DNA of 64,000 nt from Microbacterium mangrovi (GCF_000802305.1 NZ_JTDK01000001.1:62001-126000); one strand, 5' to 3'. Positions 52,961 to 61,930 are shown, counted from the first letter of the stretch. The notes: generated by a model from the letters alone, not told the origin. Program-made: numbers and translations.

Positions 52961-52991
52961 CTGAGACAAGTGACACGACCACTTGTTTCGG
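52961..52991. repeat. Hairpin-forming extragenic repeat (ACAAGTG/CACTTGT)
   Basis: GAGACAAGTG and CACTTGTTTC face each other across 7 nt; CACCTGTCTCGGCGG follows at about 53000-53013. It is related to the CGAGACAGG family and lies in the 196-bp gap between DUF2277 and guaB3. Nothing else is seen in this gap. Confidence 0.5.
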
Positions 52992-53085
52992 CGGCGAACA
53001 CCTGTCTCGGCGGTCAAGGACGCGCGATGCCGGGGGACGCGGGGCGAACCGAAGCTGCGGGCCCGGGTCTCACAGGCCTGCCGGG

Positions 53086-53091
53086 TAGGCT
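53086..53091 (+). promoter_or_regulatory. -10 box (TAGGCT) of guaB3, leaderless type
   Basis: TAGGCT ends 6 nt before GTG 53098, which favours that start over ATG 53104. Confidence 0.5.
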
Positions 53092-53097
53092 GGGCCC

Positions 53098-54222
53098 GTG
53101 AGCATGGACATCGAACTCGGCCGCGCCAAGCGCGCCCGGCGGGCATACTCGTTCGACGACATCGCGGTCGTGCCGTCGCGGCGCACGCGAAACCCGGCGG
53201 ATGTCTCCACTGCCTGGTCGATCGACGCGTTCCACTTCGACACCCCGATCATCGGCGCCCCGATGGACTCGGTGATGAGCCCGTCCAGCGCCGTGCGCCT
53301 CGGCGAACTCGGCGGCCTCGGCGTGCTCGACCTCGAGGGCCTGTGGACGCGGTACGACGACCCGGAGCCGCTGCTGGCCGACATCGGCGATCTGCCGGGT
53401 CGCAGCGCGATCAGCCGCCTGCAGGAGCTCTACTCCGAGCCGATCAAGCCCGAACTGGTGCGCGACCGCCTCGCCGAGATCCGCGCGGCCGGCGTCACCG
53501 TGGCCGGCGCCCTCACCCCGCAGCGCACGCAGGAGCTCTACGAGACCGTCGTCGCGGCCGGGGTCGACCTGTTCGTCATCCGCGGCACCACCGTGTCGGC
53601 CGAGCACGTGTCGACGGTCGCGGAGCCGCTCAACCTCAAGAAGTTCATCTACGACCTCGACGTCCCGGTGATCGTGGGCGGCGCCAGCACGTACACCGCG
53701 GCCCTGCACCTGATGCGCACCGGCGCGGCCGGTGTGCTCGTCGGGTTCGGCGGCGGGGCGGCATCCACCACGCGCGCCACGCTCGGCATCCACGCGCCGA
53801 TGGCGACCGCGGTGGCCGACGTTGCCGGCGCCCGCCGCGACTACCTCGACGAGTCGGGCGGCCGCTACGTGCACGTCATTGCCGACGGCGGCGTGGGCAC
53901 CGCGGGCGACATCGTGAAGGCGATCGCGATGGGGGCGGATGCCGTCATGCTCGGCGTCGCGCTGTCGCGGGCGACGGATGCCCCCGGCCGCGGGTACCAC
54001 TGGGGCGACGAAGCGCACCACGCCAAGCTGCCGCGCGGGCGCCGCGTGAAGGTGGACCAGGTCGGCACCCTCGAAGAGGTGCTCTACGGCCCGGCGCAGG
54101 TCGCCGACGGCACGGCCAACCTCATCGGCGCGCTGAAGAAGTCGATGGCCACGACCGGCTACTCCGACCTGAAGGAGTTCCAGCGGGTCGAGGTCGTGCT
54201 CGCCCCGTACACCGGAAAATGA
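53098..54222 (+). CDS. guaB3: GuaB3-family IMP dehydrogenase-related protein
   Basis: 374 residues, an IMP-dehydrogenase-like TIM barrel without CBS domains. SFDDIAVVPSRRTRNPADVS replaces the IMPDH start; FDTPIIGAPMDSVMSP and GELGGLGVLDLEGLW are typical. Where IMPDH has the catalytic Cys (GPGSICTTR), this protein reads GGGAASTTR, with Ser. The family is conserved beside guaB in Actinobacteria; both IMPDH and GMP reductase activities have been discussed for relatives. Coupled to the SURF1 gene by ATGA. Confidence 0.88.
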   Translation: MSMDIELGRAKRARRAYSFDDIAVVPSRRTRNPADVSTAWSIDAFHFDTPIIGAPMDSVMSPSSAVRLGELGGLGVLDLEGLWTRYDDPEPLLADIGDLPGRSAISRLQELYSEPIKPELVRDRLAEIRAAGVTVAGALTPQRTQELYETVVAAGVDLFVIRGTTVSAEHVSTVAEPLNLKKFIYDLDVPVIVGGASTYTAALHLMRTGAAGVLVGFGGGAASTTRATLGIHAPMATAVADVAGARRDYLDESGGRYVHVIADGGVGTAGDIVKAIAMGADAVMLGVALSRATDAPGRGYHWGDEAHHAKLPRGRRVKVDQVGTLEEVLYGPAQVADGTANLIGALKKSMATTGYSDLKEFQRVEVVLAPYTGK

Positions 54223-55091
54223 GCGGCACCGGCGACCCGGACGACCCGGCCACCGGCGAGATCCCCGAGGTCTTCCCGCCGACCCTTCGCGAGGTGATGC
54301 TGCGCCCGAAGTGGATCGGGATGCTGGCCCTGTTCGTCGTCGTCGCGGGTGTGTTCGCCTGGCTCGGTCAGTGGCAGCTCGGACGAGCCCTGGCATCCGG
54401 CGCCACCGAGCCGACCCAGCTCGAGAAGGTCGTGCCCATCGACCAGGTCGTGAAGCCGGGGGAGTATCTCGACGGCGCGCTGGTCGGGCAGCGGGTCTCG
54501 GTGAGCGGCTCGTACGTGCCGGGCGATTTCATCGTGCTGACGCAGCGCCTCAACGACGGCACCGAGGGGTACTGGGTGACGGGGCAGCTGCGCGTCGCCG
54601 GGGAGGCGAAGCCCACCTCGGTGGCCGTCGCGATCGGCTGGGCGCCGACGTCCGAGGCCGCGGCCAAGGCCGTCGCGCAGCTGAACGCCGGCGCGACGAC
54701 CTCGACCACGGTGACCCTGCGGGGCCGGCTGGTCAATGACGAGGGCCCGGTGGCGCCGCCGAAGGCGCACCCGTTCGAGCTCAGCGTCATGTCGCCGGCA
54801 GCCCTGCTCAGCAGGTGGCACGACATCACCGGCCTCGCGGTCTACCGTCCGTACCTGCTGAGCGACCAGGCGGATGCGGGTCTCACGACGATCTCGGCAC
54901 CGCCGCCCACGCAGAGCGGCCTCAACTGGCTGAACCTGTTCTACGCGGTCGAGTGGGCGGTCTTCGCCGGGTTCGCGTTCTACATGTGGTACCGCCTCGC
55001 GAAGGATGCCTGGGAGAAGGAGTGCGAGGAGCTCGGCTTCGGCAGCGATCCTGATCCCGCGGAGGATGCCGCGCCGCTCGACGGCCGGTAG
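54219..55091 (+). CDS. SURF1 family cytochrome oxidase biogenesis protein
   Basis: 290 residues. Membrane helices at about 34-54 (IGMLALFVVVAGVFAWLGQW) and near 245-262 (FYAVEWAVFAGFAFYMWYRL) enclose an extracytoplasmic loop, the SURF1 layout. GQWQLGR after the first helix and GYWVTGQLR and AIGWAP are also typical. It helps assemble the aa3 oxidase, probably haem a insertion. The next gene, convergent, is a multicopper oxidase. Confidence 0.87.
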   Translation: MSGTGDPDDPATGEIPEVFPPTLREVMLRPKWIGMLALFVVVAGVFAWLGQWQLGRALASGATEPTQLEKVVPIDQVVKPGEYLDGALVGQRVSVSGSYVPGDFIVLTQRLNDGTEGYWVTGQLRVAGEAKPTSVAVAIGWAPTSEAAAKAVAQLNAGATTSTTVTLRGRLVNDEGPVAPPKAHPFELSVMSPAALLSRWHDITGLAVYRPYLLSDQADAGLTTISAPPPTQSGLNWLNLFYAVEWAVFAGFAFYMWYRLAKDAWEKECEELGFGSDPDPAEDAAPLDGR

Positions 55092-55109
55092 GTTCCCCGC
55101 GGCGGCCGC

Positions 55110-56615
55110 TCACTTCGCCCGGTAGGCGATCGTCGCCATCATCCCTGCCTCTGCGTGGTAGACGTTGTGGCAGTGGCTGAGCCAGCGCCCGGGGTTGTCG
55201 GCGTCGAACTCGACGCGGAGCGTCTTGCCGGGCAGCACGATCGAGGTGTCCTTGCGGGGGCCGCCGGCGGGATGCTGGTACGTGTGCCCGTGCAGATGCA
55301 TGGGGTGCCACATGTTCGTGGAGTTGATGAATTCGAGGGCGACCCGCTCGCCCTGCTCGATGCTCAGGGCGTTCTCGAGCGGGGCGCTCATGTCCATGCG
55401 CGTGCCGTTGATCGCCCAGTCGTACCTGCCCATGCTCCCGGTCATCTTCGGCACGAGGGTGCGGTCCACGGTGCGTGTGGGCAGGGCAGCCGTGGATGCC
55501 GCGCGGAGATCGCCGGCGGTGGCCGGCGGCATCGTCTGCGGCAGCTTCGTGTTCCGTGTTGGGACGCTTCCGGACCCGGTGCGCAGGACGGCGAAAGCCT
55601 GATCCTGCTTTCCGAGAGCTTCGGCGATCACCGCGAACGCCCCGTCGCCGGCTGTGAGGATCGCGTCGTAACGCTCGCCCATCCCGAGCACGACGCTCTC
55701 GGCCTGGGCGGGCTGCACGGGGAAGCCGTCGGTGTGCGTGATCGTGAGGCGGTGTCCGACGACGCCGAACCGGAAGGCGGTGTCGCCTCCGACGTTGATG
55801 ACGCGGAGCCGGATCCGCTCGCCCGGCTTGGCGGTGAACGTCTCCGGGTCGTTCGCGGGTCTGCCGTTGATCAGATACCGGGGGTAGTACACGTCGCCCG
55901 CGTCGCCGCCCAGGAGCGGTGAGGTCGCGCCCATCAGGGTGTTCCCCATCCGCATCGCTCCCATGTCCGAGCCGCCGTGGTCCATCATCCCGCGGCGCAG
56001 TTCACCGAGCACCTCGTCCGGCGTCGCCGTGATGCCGTCGAGCCAGTCGTCCAGGACGATGATCCACTCCCGGTCGTAGTCGGCCCTCTCCTGCGGGTCG
56101 TCGATGATCAGCGGCGCATGCAGGCCGCGGTCGAGCTGCGTTCCGACGTGCGGGTGGAACCAGTAGGTGCCGGGAGCGGGGAGGGTGAACTCGTAGTCGA
56201 AGGTGCCGCCGGGCTGGATGGCCTGCTGGGTGAGGTGCGGCACGCCGTCCATGTCGTTGCGCAGGGCGAGGCCGTGCCAGTGCACGCTGCTGGGGTCGGG
56301 GAGGTCGTTGGTGAACGCGACCTTCAGCGTGTCGCCGACGTTGCCGCGCAGCGGCGTGCCGGCGGACGCGCCGCGGTAGGCCCACGTCTTCGCGGTCTTC
56401 CCGCCGAGGTCGAGGGTCACCGGTTCGGCGGACAGCGCGCGCCGGAGCACGGTTCCGGTGCGGCGCCGCTTCGCTTCGGCCGCGGCGACTGCGGCGCTTC
56501 CGGGGCTGACGAAGGTGGTCGTCCTGCTCGTGGCGGTGCAGCCGGTGAGCCCGACGGCGGCGAGGGCGAACGCTCCGGCCGCCAGAAACTGGCGGCGGTT
56601 GAGAGGAGTGGGCAT
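55110..56615 (-). CDS. Exported multicopper oxidase (lipoprotein, Tat-type signal)
   Basis: 501 residues. The N-terminus has a twin Arg (NRRQFLAAG) and a lipobox LTGC with Cys 26, so it is likely exported folded and lipid-anchored. Copper ligands: VHWHGLALR, YWFHPHVG, then HPMHLHGHTY and LSHCHNVYHAEAG near the C-terminus, which form the type 1 and trinuclear sites. GMMDHGGSDMGAMRMG is a Met/His-rich insert as in copper-tolerance oxidases (CueO-like). GAAGGAC precedes the ATG. It lies downstream of the DUF6153-like gene on the same strand. Confidence 0.93.
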   Translation of the reverse strand: MPTPLNRRQFLAAGAFALAAVGLTGCTATSRTTTFVSPGSAAVAAAEAKRRRTGTVLRRALSAEPVTLDLGGKTAKTWAYRGASAGTPLRGNVGDTLKVAFTNDLPDPSSVHWHGLALRNDMDGVPHLTQQAIQPGGTFDYEFTLPAPGTYWFHPHVGTQLDRGLHAPLIIDDPQERADYDREWIIVLDDWLDGITATPDEVLGELRRGMMDHGGSDMGAMRMGNTLMGATSPLLGGDAGDVYYPRYLINGRPANDPETFTAKPGERIRLRVINVGGDTAFRFGVVGHRLTITHTDGFPVQPAQAESVVLGMGERYDAILTAGDGAFAVIAEALGKQDQAFAVLRTGSGSVPTRNTKLPQTMPPATAGDLRAASTAALPTRTVDRTLVPKMTGSMGRYDWAINGTRMDMSAPLENALSIEQGERVALEFINSTNMWHPMHLHGHTYQHPAGGPRKDTSIVLPGKTLRVEFDADNPGRWLSHCHNVYHAEAGMMATIAYRAK

Positions 56616-56754
56616 GGTGGAAGTCCTTCTGAGTCGTTGGTGAGCGGACCACCGAGACGCGCCGGCGTGGCGGCGAGACGGAGTCGTCGGCGGTCGGGCA
56701 CCCCGGGCGGGGTGTGCCGAGGAAGCGAGGGATGCCGGGCGCATCCCCGATCGC

Positions 56755-57144
56755 TCACGTCCGATAGATGGACAGGTCGCCGTGCGAGAGCGCGAGGTGG
56801 CGCGGCGCGTCACGCGGCGGAGCGGGATCGGTCACCGCTGCGATGGATGCCGGCACTGCGCCGTGCGGGACGGGGATGACCGCCGCACCGTTCTCGACCG
56901 GCCCCGGCACGCACATGGCGGAGCCGGTGTGGTCCATGGCGGTGCGGCAACCGCCGTGGACACCGCCGTTCATCGTGGCGTCCGCGGCGATCGTCGACGT
57001 CTGTGAGTGGTGTCCGGCCGGCATCCCACCGGCGCTGTCGAGGGGAGCAGCCGTGAGCACGTGCATCCCGAGCAGCCCGGCGAGCAGCAGCACGACGAGC
57101 AGCAGGCGGCCGCCCATCGCCCGGGTTCTCGTCACGGCCACCAT
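56755..57144 (-). CDS. DUF6153-like exported Met/His-containing protein
   Basis: 129 residues. A hydrophobic N-terminal helix (GGRLLLVVLLLAGLLGMHVL) acts as signal or anchor. The rest contains MPAGHHSQTS, MNGGVHGGCRTAMDH and MCVPG, with His, Met and Cys residues suited to copper binding. This matches the pattern of DUF6153 proteins. ATG 57144 is chosen for the -10 box TATACT 7 nt upstream. A CsoR-like site overlaps that promoter, and the multicopper oxidase follows 139 nt downstream. Confidence 0.7.
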   Translation of the reverse strand: MVAVTRTRAMGGRLLLVVLLLAGLLGMHVLTAAPLDSAGGMPAGHHSQTSTIAADATMNGGVHGGCRTAMDHTGSAMCVPGPVENGAAVIPVPHGAVPASIAAVTDPAPPRDAPRHLALSHGDLSIYRT

Positions 57145-57151
57145 GCCCAGC

Positions 57152-57157
57152 AGTATA
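57152..57157 (-). promoter_or_regulatory. -10 box (TATACT) of the copper oxidase operon, leaderless type
   Basis: Read on the minus strand, TATACT is followed by 7 nt and ATG 57144. This is the best match to TATAAT in the window and overlaps the CsoR-like site. Confidence 0.55.
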
Positions 57158-57170
57158 CCCGGGAGGGGTA
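57156..57170. promoter_or_regulatory. CsoR-like operator (TACCC-N5-GGGTA)
   Basis: A 15-bp inverted repeat TACCC-GGGAG-GGGTA. CsoR-family copper sensors bind G-rich sites of this form with TA at the ends. It overlaps the -10 box of the DUF6153/multicopper oxidase operon. No csoR gene is in the window. Confidence 0.6.
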
Positions 57171-57251
57171 TCGGGGAACCGTCGGATGCTCGCCTGCTCT
57201 CCGAGCGTGACCTGCGGACGGGCGCGGGACGAGCTCTCAGGCGCCCCCGCG

Positions 57252-57257
57252 TAGAAT
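57252..57257 (+). promoter_or_regulatory. -10 box (TAGAAT) of the DUF3817 gene, leaderless type
   Basis: TAGAAT ends 7 nt before ATG 57265. Confidence 0.5.
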
Positions 57258-57264
57258 CGAACCC

Positions 57265-57756
57265 ATGGCTCTCGCCCCCAAGACTGCGACTTTCCCCAAG
57301 ATTCGCAGCGCCCTGAAGTTCTACCAGGTGTGCTCGATCATCACCGGTACCTTCCTGCTGCTGCTGGTGGCCGAGATGATCGTCAAATACGGTCTGCACT
57401 ACGAGCTCTTCCTCGGCGGATCGGGCGGCTTCCTCTACTTCTCGCCGGTGATCGAGGGCCCCAAGGGCATGGAGTCGACCGGCAACGGCCTCAACCTGTC
57501 GATGACGATCCTCATCGTGCACGGCTGGTTCTACGTCGTGTACCTGTTCTCCTGCTTCCGCATCTGGAGCCTCATGCGGTGGCAGCTCGGCCGGTTCATC
57601 ATGCTGGCGCTGGGCGGTGTCGTGCCGTTCCTGTCGTTCATCATGGAGGGCCGCGTCGCCCGCGACATCAAGCGCTACCTCGCCGAGCGCGAGTCGGCCG
57701 ACGCTTCGACAGGCTCAGCGTCCCCCCAGACCACTACCACCGAAGGAGTCCGGTGA
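57265..57756 (+). CDS. DUF3817 family membrane protein
   Basis: 163 residues with three predicted helices. [49 protein letters not shown] and [20 protein letters not shown] match DUF3817, a small integral membrane family common next to guaA in Actinobacteria. The C-terminal tail [11 protein letters not shown] is encoded by an inserted CTTCGACAGGCTCAG repeat. The stop overlaps guaA by GTGA. Function unknown. Confidence 0.82.
   Translation: MALAPKTATFPKIRSALKFYQVCSIITGTFLLLLVAEMIVKYGLHYELFLGGSGGFLYFSPVIEGPKGMESTGNGLNLSMTILIVHGWFYVVYLFSCFRIWSLMRWQLGRFIMLALGGVVPFLSFIMEGRVARDIKRYLAERESADASTGSASPQTTTTEGVR
57700..57723. repeat. CTTCGACAGGCTCAG-type repeat inside the 3' end of the DUF3817 gene
   Basis: The repeat lies within coding sequence and is flanked by GACG/CGTC arms, making a longer imperfect palindrome (GACGCTTCGACAGGCTCAGC, then GTC). 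It encodes part of the polar tail of the protein. Confidence 0.7.
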
Positions 57757-59330
57757 CCGACGAAACCACCCAGCGACCCGTCCTGGTCGTTGATTTCGGC
57801 GCGCAGTACGCGCAGCTGATCGCGCGCCGCGTGCGCGAGGCCGGCGTGTACAGCGAGATCGTGCCGCACGACGCCACGGCATCCGACATCGCCGCGAAGA
57901 ACCCGGTGGGCATCATCCTCACCGGCGGTCCGTCGTCGGTCTACGAGGACGGCGCGCCGCGCCTCGACCCGGCCGTGTTCGAGCTCGGCGTGCCGACGCT
58001 CGGCATCTGCTACGGGTTCCAGATCATGGCGCAGACGCTCGGCGGCGAGGTCGCGAACACCGGACTGCGCGAGTACGGCGCGACCAACGCGATGCTCACC
58101 GGCGACGGCGGCGTGCTGCTGGGCGACCTGCCCGCCGAGCAGAACGTGTGGATGAGCCACGGCGACCAGGTCGCCAAGGCGCCCGACGGTTTCACGGTGC
58201 TGGCGAAGACCCCGTCCACCGCTGTCGCCGCGTTCAGCGACGACGAGCGGCGCCTGTACGGGGTGCAGTGGCATCCCGAGGTGAAGCACTCGACCCACGG
58301 CCAGGCCGTCATCGAGAACTTCCTGCACAAGGCGGCCGGGCTCCCGGCCGACTGGAACAGCGGGAACGTCATCGCCGAGCAGGTCGAGCGCATCCGCGAG
58401 CAGGTCGGGGACGCGCGCGTCATCTCGGCGCTGTCCGGCGGTGTCGACTCGGCCGTGTCGACGGCCCTCGTGCACAAGGCGATCGGCGACCAGCTCACCG
58501 CGGTCTTCGTCGACCACGGCCTGCTGCGCCAGGGCGAGCGCGAGCAGGTCGAGAAGGACTACGTGGCATCCACGGGCGTGCGCCTCATCACGGTGGATGC
58601 CGCGGACACCTTCCTCGGGCATCTCGCGGGCGTCACCGACCCCGAAGAGAAGCGCAAGATCATCGGCCGCGAGTTCATCCGCGCGTTCGAGAAGGTGCAG
58701 CGCGAGCTCGTCGACGAGGCCAAGGCCGAGGGTGCGCCGATCAAGTTCCTCGTGCAGGGCACGCTGTACCCCGACGTCGTCGAGTCCGGCGGCGGCACCG
58801 GCACCGCGAACATCAAGTCCCACCACAACGTCGGCGGACTCCCCGACGACCTGGACTTCGCGCTCATCGAGCCGCTGCGCACCCTGTTCAAGGACGAAGT
58901 GCGCGCGATCGGCCGCGAGCTCGGCATCCCCGAGGCGATCGTCGGCCGCCAGCCGTTCCCCGGCCCCGGCCTCGGCATCCGCATCATCGGCGAGGTGACC
59001 CGCGAGCGGCTCGACATCCTCCGCGAAGCGGACGCGATCGCGCGCGAAGAGCTCACCGCGGCGGGCCTCGACGGCGAGATCTGGCAGTGCCCGGTGGTGC
59101 TGCTGGCCGACGTCCGCTCGGTCGGTGTGCAGGGCGACGGCCGCACCTACGGCCACCCGGTCGTGCTGCGCCCCGTGTCCAGCGAAGACGCCATGACGGC
59201 CGACTGGACCCGCCTGCCCTACGACGTGCTCTCGAAGATCTCCAACCGCATCACCAACGAGGTGCGCGACATCAACCGGGTGGTGCTCGACGTGACGAGC
59301 AAGCCCCCGGGGACCATCGAGTGGGAGTGA
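57753..59330 (+). CDS. guaA: GMP synthase (glutamine-hydrolysing)
   Basis: 525 residues. It aminates XMP to GMP. The N-terminal class I glutamine amidotransferase domain (1-195) has [15 protein letters not shown], the nucleophile in GICYGFQIM and the His/Glu pair in YGVQWHPEV. The ATP-pyrophosphatase domain has the P-loop [11 protein letters not shown], and the C-terminal dimerisation domain contains [19 protein letters not shown] and ends PPGTIEWE. Full length. Coupled to the DUF3817 gene by GTGA. Confidence 0.97.
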   Translation: MTDETTQRPVLVVDFGAQYAQLIARRVREAGVYSEIVPHDATASDIAAKNPVGIILTGGPSSVYEDGAPRLDPAVFELGVPTLGICYGFQIMAQTLGGEVANTGLREYGATNAMLTGDGGVLLGDLPAEQNVWMSHGDQVAKAPDGFTVLAKTPSTAVAAFSDDERRLYGVQWHPEVKHSTHGQAVIENFLHKAAGLPADWNSGNVIAEQVERIREQVGDARVISALSGGVDSAVSTALVHKAIGDQLTAVFVDHGLLRQGEREQVEKDYVASTGVRLITVDAADTFLGHLAGVTDPEEKRKIIGREFIRAFEKVQRELVDEAKAEGAPIKFLVQGTLYPDVVESGGGTGTANIKSHHNVGGLPDDLDFALIEPLRTLFKDEVRAIGRELGIPEAIVGRQPFPGPGLGIRIIGEVTRERLDILREADAIAREELTAAGLDGEIWQCPVVLLADVRSVGVQGDGRTYGHPVVLRPVSSEDAMTADWTRLPYDVLSKISNRITNEVRDINRVVLDVTSKPPGTIEWE

Positions 59331-59336
59331 ACCCCG

Positions 59337-59374
59337 ACGAGGCCCGGAATCGCACCAGCGGTTCCGGGCCTCGT
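59337..59374 (+). terminator. Terminator hairpin after guaA
   Basis: A 13-bp perfect stem (59337-59349 with 59362-59374) and a 12-nt loop, beginning 6 nt after the guaA stop. Confidence 0.8.
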
Positions 59375-59428
59375 GCTCTGCCCGCCGCGGTGCCCGGCAT
59401 GCGCGGCGCGGCGGGGGATGATGGAGGC

Positions 59429-60823
59429 GTGACCACGTTTCCGGATGCCGAATACCTGGTGCTCTCGAGCCGACTCATCCCCGATCTCGACGGGGGGTAC
59501 ACGCTGGCGACCCTCGCCCGGGCCCGGCAGATGGCCGCCGCCGGGGTGCACGACGGCCGCGGGCCGCTGATCCTCACGGTCGACCCGGGGACTCCGGCCG
59601 AGCACGCCCGGCACCGCCGCACGTTCGACGAGCGGGAGCTCGTCGTCGACCCCGCCCGCCTGCGCAACCTGTTCGACGAGGCCGCCGATCCCGACGGGGG
59701 AGCGGCATCCTGGCTGCGCGAGGCCGCGCACCCGGGCGAGGCGGATCCGGCGCTCGACTACCGCACCGTGCTCGACGAGCACGGCCGGCCGACCGTGGGA
59801 CTCCCGGTCATCGTCGGGGATCCCGACTGGCACATCAGCACGGCGCCGGTGCTCGTGCACCGGCGCGACGGCTCGGTGCACGGCGTGCTCGACGGCTTCG
59901 GCGCCCTGTACCGGGCGTGGCTCGACGAGGTCGCCCGGCAGCTGCGGCAGGACGATCCGAACCGGCCGGTCGTGGTGCTGTGCGAATCCCGCCAGCTCGG
60001 CGAGCTCCTCGCCGGGTGGGATGACCCGGGTGTGCGGCTCATCCAGGCGACCCACACCATCCATCTCGAACCGCCCTACACGATCGACGCCCCGGTCAAT
60101 GCGCTGTGGGGCCGCTGGTTCGACCTGGCCGAGCGCTTCGACGCGGTGCTGTGGCTCACCGACGAGCAGCGCCACGACGTGCGGGAGCGCTTCGAGCTGG
60201 ACGGCGTGCACATCGTGGTGCCGCACGGGGTTCCCGCCGCGGCATCCGTGCGGCCTCCGGCGCAGCGCACGCAGGGCCGGGTCGCGATGCTCAACCGCCT
60301 CGCGCCGGGCAAGCGCATCGACCATGCGATCCGGGCGATGGCGCAGGTCGTGCCGATCGTGCCGAACGCGGTGCTCGACGTGTACGGCGACGGCACCGGC
60401 CGGGGCGCCCTGCAGCAGCTGATCGACGAACTCGGGCTGGGCGCGCACGTCACCCTGCGCGGAGCGACGACCGACCCGGGCGCCGTGCTCGACGACGCCT
60501 CCGTGCTGCTTTTCACGTCGGCGTTCGAGGGGCAGGGCCTGGCGATCATCGAAGCGCTCGCGCACGGATGCCCCGTCGTCAGCTACGACGTGCGCTACGG
60601 TCCGCGGGACTCGCTGCGAAACGGCGGCGGCATCCTCGTCCCCGACGGCGACATCGACGCGATCGCGACCGCCCTCATCGAGGTGCTCACCGACGTGGAG
60701 CTGCGGCTGCGGCTGTCGCGCGAAGCGGTGGAGGCATCCCGCCTGGTGGATCCGGCGCGGGTGATGGAGTCGCTGGCGTCTGCAGTCACCGACGTGCTGG
60801 GCAGCCCCAGCCGTCGGGCGTGA
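59429..60823 (+). CDS. Glycosyltransferase, teichoic-acid type GT4 (TarM/GtfA-like)
   Basis: 464 residues. A long N-terminal region includes YLVLSSRLIPDLDGGYTLAT. The GT4 half begins near 270: VAMLNRLAPGKRIDHAIRAM, LDVYGDGTGRGALQQLIDEL, FTSAFEGQGLAIIEALAHG and PVVSYDVRYGPRDSL. The SAFEGQGLAIIEALA segment holds the two Glu of the family, and YGPRD is typical of enzymes that glycosylate teichoic-acid-like polymers. GTG 59429 follows GGAGG with little spacing. It is apart from the main polysaccharide locus. Confidence 0.8.
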   Translation: MTTFPDAEYLVLSSRLIPDLDGGYTLATLARARQMAAAGVHDGRGPLILTVDPGTPAEHARHRRTFDERELVVDPARLRNLFDEAADPDGGAASWLREAAHPGEADPALDYRTVLDEHGRPTVGLPVIVGDPDWHISTAPVLVHRRDGSVHGVLDGFGALYRAWLDEVARQLRQDDPNRPVVVLCESRQLGELLAGWDDPGVRLIQATHTIHLEPPYTIDAPVNALWGRWFDLAERFDAVLWLTDEQRHDVRERFELDGVHIVVPHGVPAAASVRPPAQRTQGRVAMLNRLAPGKRIDHAIRAMAQVVPIVPNAVLDVYGDGTGRGALQQLIDELGLGAHVTLRGATTDPGAVLDDASVLLFTSAFEGQGLAIIEALAHGCPVVSYDVRYGPRDSLRNGGGILVPDGDIDAIATALIEVLTDVELRLRLSREAVEASRLVDPARVMESLASAVTDVLGSPSRRA

Positions 60824-60832
60824 CGCCGCGGG

Positions 60833-61171
60833 TCAGTCCGCCTGCACGGCGGCGCTGGTGGGCGAGACCCACCACTCCCGGATGCGCCATTCGCTGACCG
60901 CGCCCTGCACGACGAACGGGTCTCCCGCCGCGAACTCGGCGGCGACATCGCGGTCGTGGAACACCGACAGCGCGCCCGGCTGCCCGTCCTCGGGTTCGGG
61001 GAAGGGGCCGATGAGGAGCGGCTCACCAGGATGCTCCTGCGCGAATGCCCGGGCGTACGCGTTGTGCGCCGGGAACAGCTCGCCGACGCGCGCCCGCGCG
61101 CCCGGCTCGGAGAAGTACAGCAGCAGGTAGTGCGGCAGCCATCCCGCCGCCGGGCCCGACTCTTCGCTCAT
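60833..61171 (-). CDS. YciI-like protein
   Basis: 112 residues, one ferredoxin-like YciI domain: HYLLLYFSEPGARARV, HNAYARAFAQEHPGEPLLIG and LSVFHDRDVAAEFAAGDPFV. The conserved His and Asp of the family (HDRD) are present. GGAGG lies 6 nt before ATG 61171. YciI-related proteins may be small hydrolases or binding domains; no role is established. Confidence 0.78.
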   Translation of the reverse strand: MSEESGPAAGWLPHYLLLYFSEPGARARVGELFPAHNAYARAFAQEHPGEPLLIGPFPEPEDGQPGALSVFHDRDVAAEFAAGDPFVVQGAVSEWRIREWWVSPTSAAVQAD

Positions 61172-61291
61172 GTTCGCCTCCGATGGCGATCGTACGCCGA
61201 CGTCGATCCGCCCAGGGAGGATCCGCCGAGGGCGGATCCACCACCGGACGAAACCGCCCCGGGGTCGCGGCGGGCGCGCGAAGGTGGGGGC

Positions 61292-61930
61292 ATGGCAGAG
61301 GAAAACAAGATCCCGGTGTTCGGACCGGAGGCACGCCGCGAGCTGTACCAGCAGCGCGTGCTGGTGCTCGACGGGGTGCTGGACGACGACAACGGCCCCC
61401 TCCTGATGACGCAGCTCATGTCGCTGGCCGCGGAGGATGCCGCGGCCGACATCGCCCTGTGGATCCATTCGCCCGGCGGCTCGGTGCCGTCCATGCTCGC
61501 GATCCGCGACACGATGCGGCTCATCCCCAACGACGTCGCGACGCTGGCGCTCGGGCTCGCCTGCAGCGCCGGGCAGTTCCTGCTGTCGGCCGGGACGCCG
61601 GGAAAGCGCCGCGCGCTGCCGCACGCCCGCATCCTGATGCACCAGGGATCCTCCGGCATCGGCGGATCCGCCGTCGACGTGGAGGTGCAGGCCGGCGACC
61701 TGCGACACATGCGCGACACCGTGCTGGGCATCATCGCGGAGGACAGCGGGCAACCCCTCGAGCGCATCTTCGAGGACTCGCTGCACGACCGCTGGTACAC
61801 CGCCGGCGAGGCCCTCGACTACGGATTCATCGACCAGATCGTCTCCGACTTCGCCCAGATCACCCCGCACCGCCGGCGCCCCGCCGGGCTCGGCGTGCCG
61901 GTCGAGACCCCGAGGAGGGATGCCGCATGA
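61292..61930 (+). CDS. ClpP-family protease subunit, catalytic Ser present
   Basis: 212 residues. ALWIHSPGGSVPSMLAIRDT is the ClpP fold core. The catalytic region LACSAGQFLLSAGTPGKR has Ser 92 at the nucleophile position but departs from the usual GQAASMGA. His 117 is in ARILMHQGSS and EDSLHDRWYTAGEALDYGFI has the Asp region. It would form a proteolytic ring worked by a Clp ATPase. It is coupled by ATGA to a second ClpP-like gene that lacks Ser, so the two probably make a mixed barrel. Not the primary clpP pair, which is usually next to clpX. Confidence 0.87.
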   Translation: MAEENKIPVFGPEARRELYQQRVLVLDGVLDDDNGPLLMTQLMSLAAEDAAADIALWIHSPGGSVPSMLAIRDTMRLIPNDVATLALGLACSAGQFLLSAGTPGKRRALPHARILMHQGSSGIGGSAVDVEVQAGDLRHMRDTVLGIIAEDSGQPLERIFEDSLHDRWYTAGEALDYGFIDQIVSDFAQITPHRRRPAGLGVPVETPRRDAA

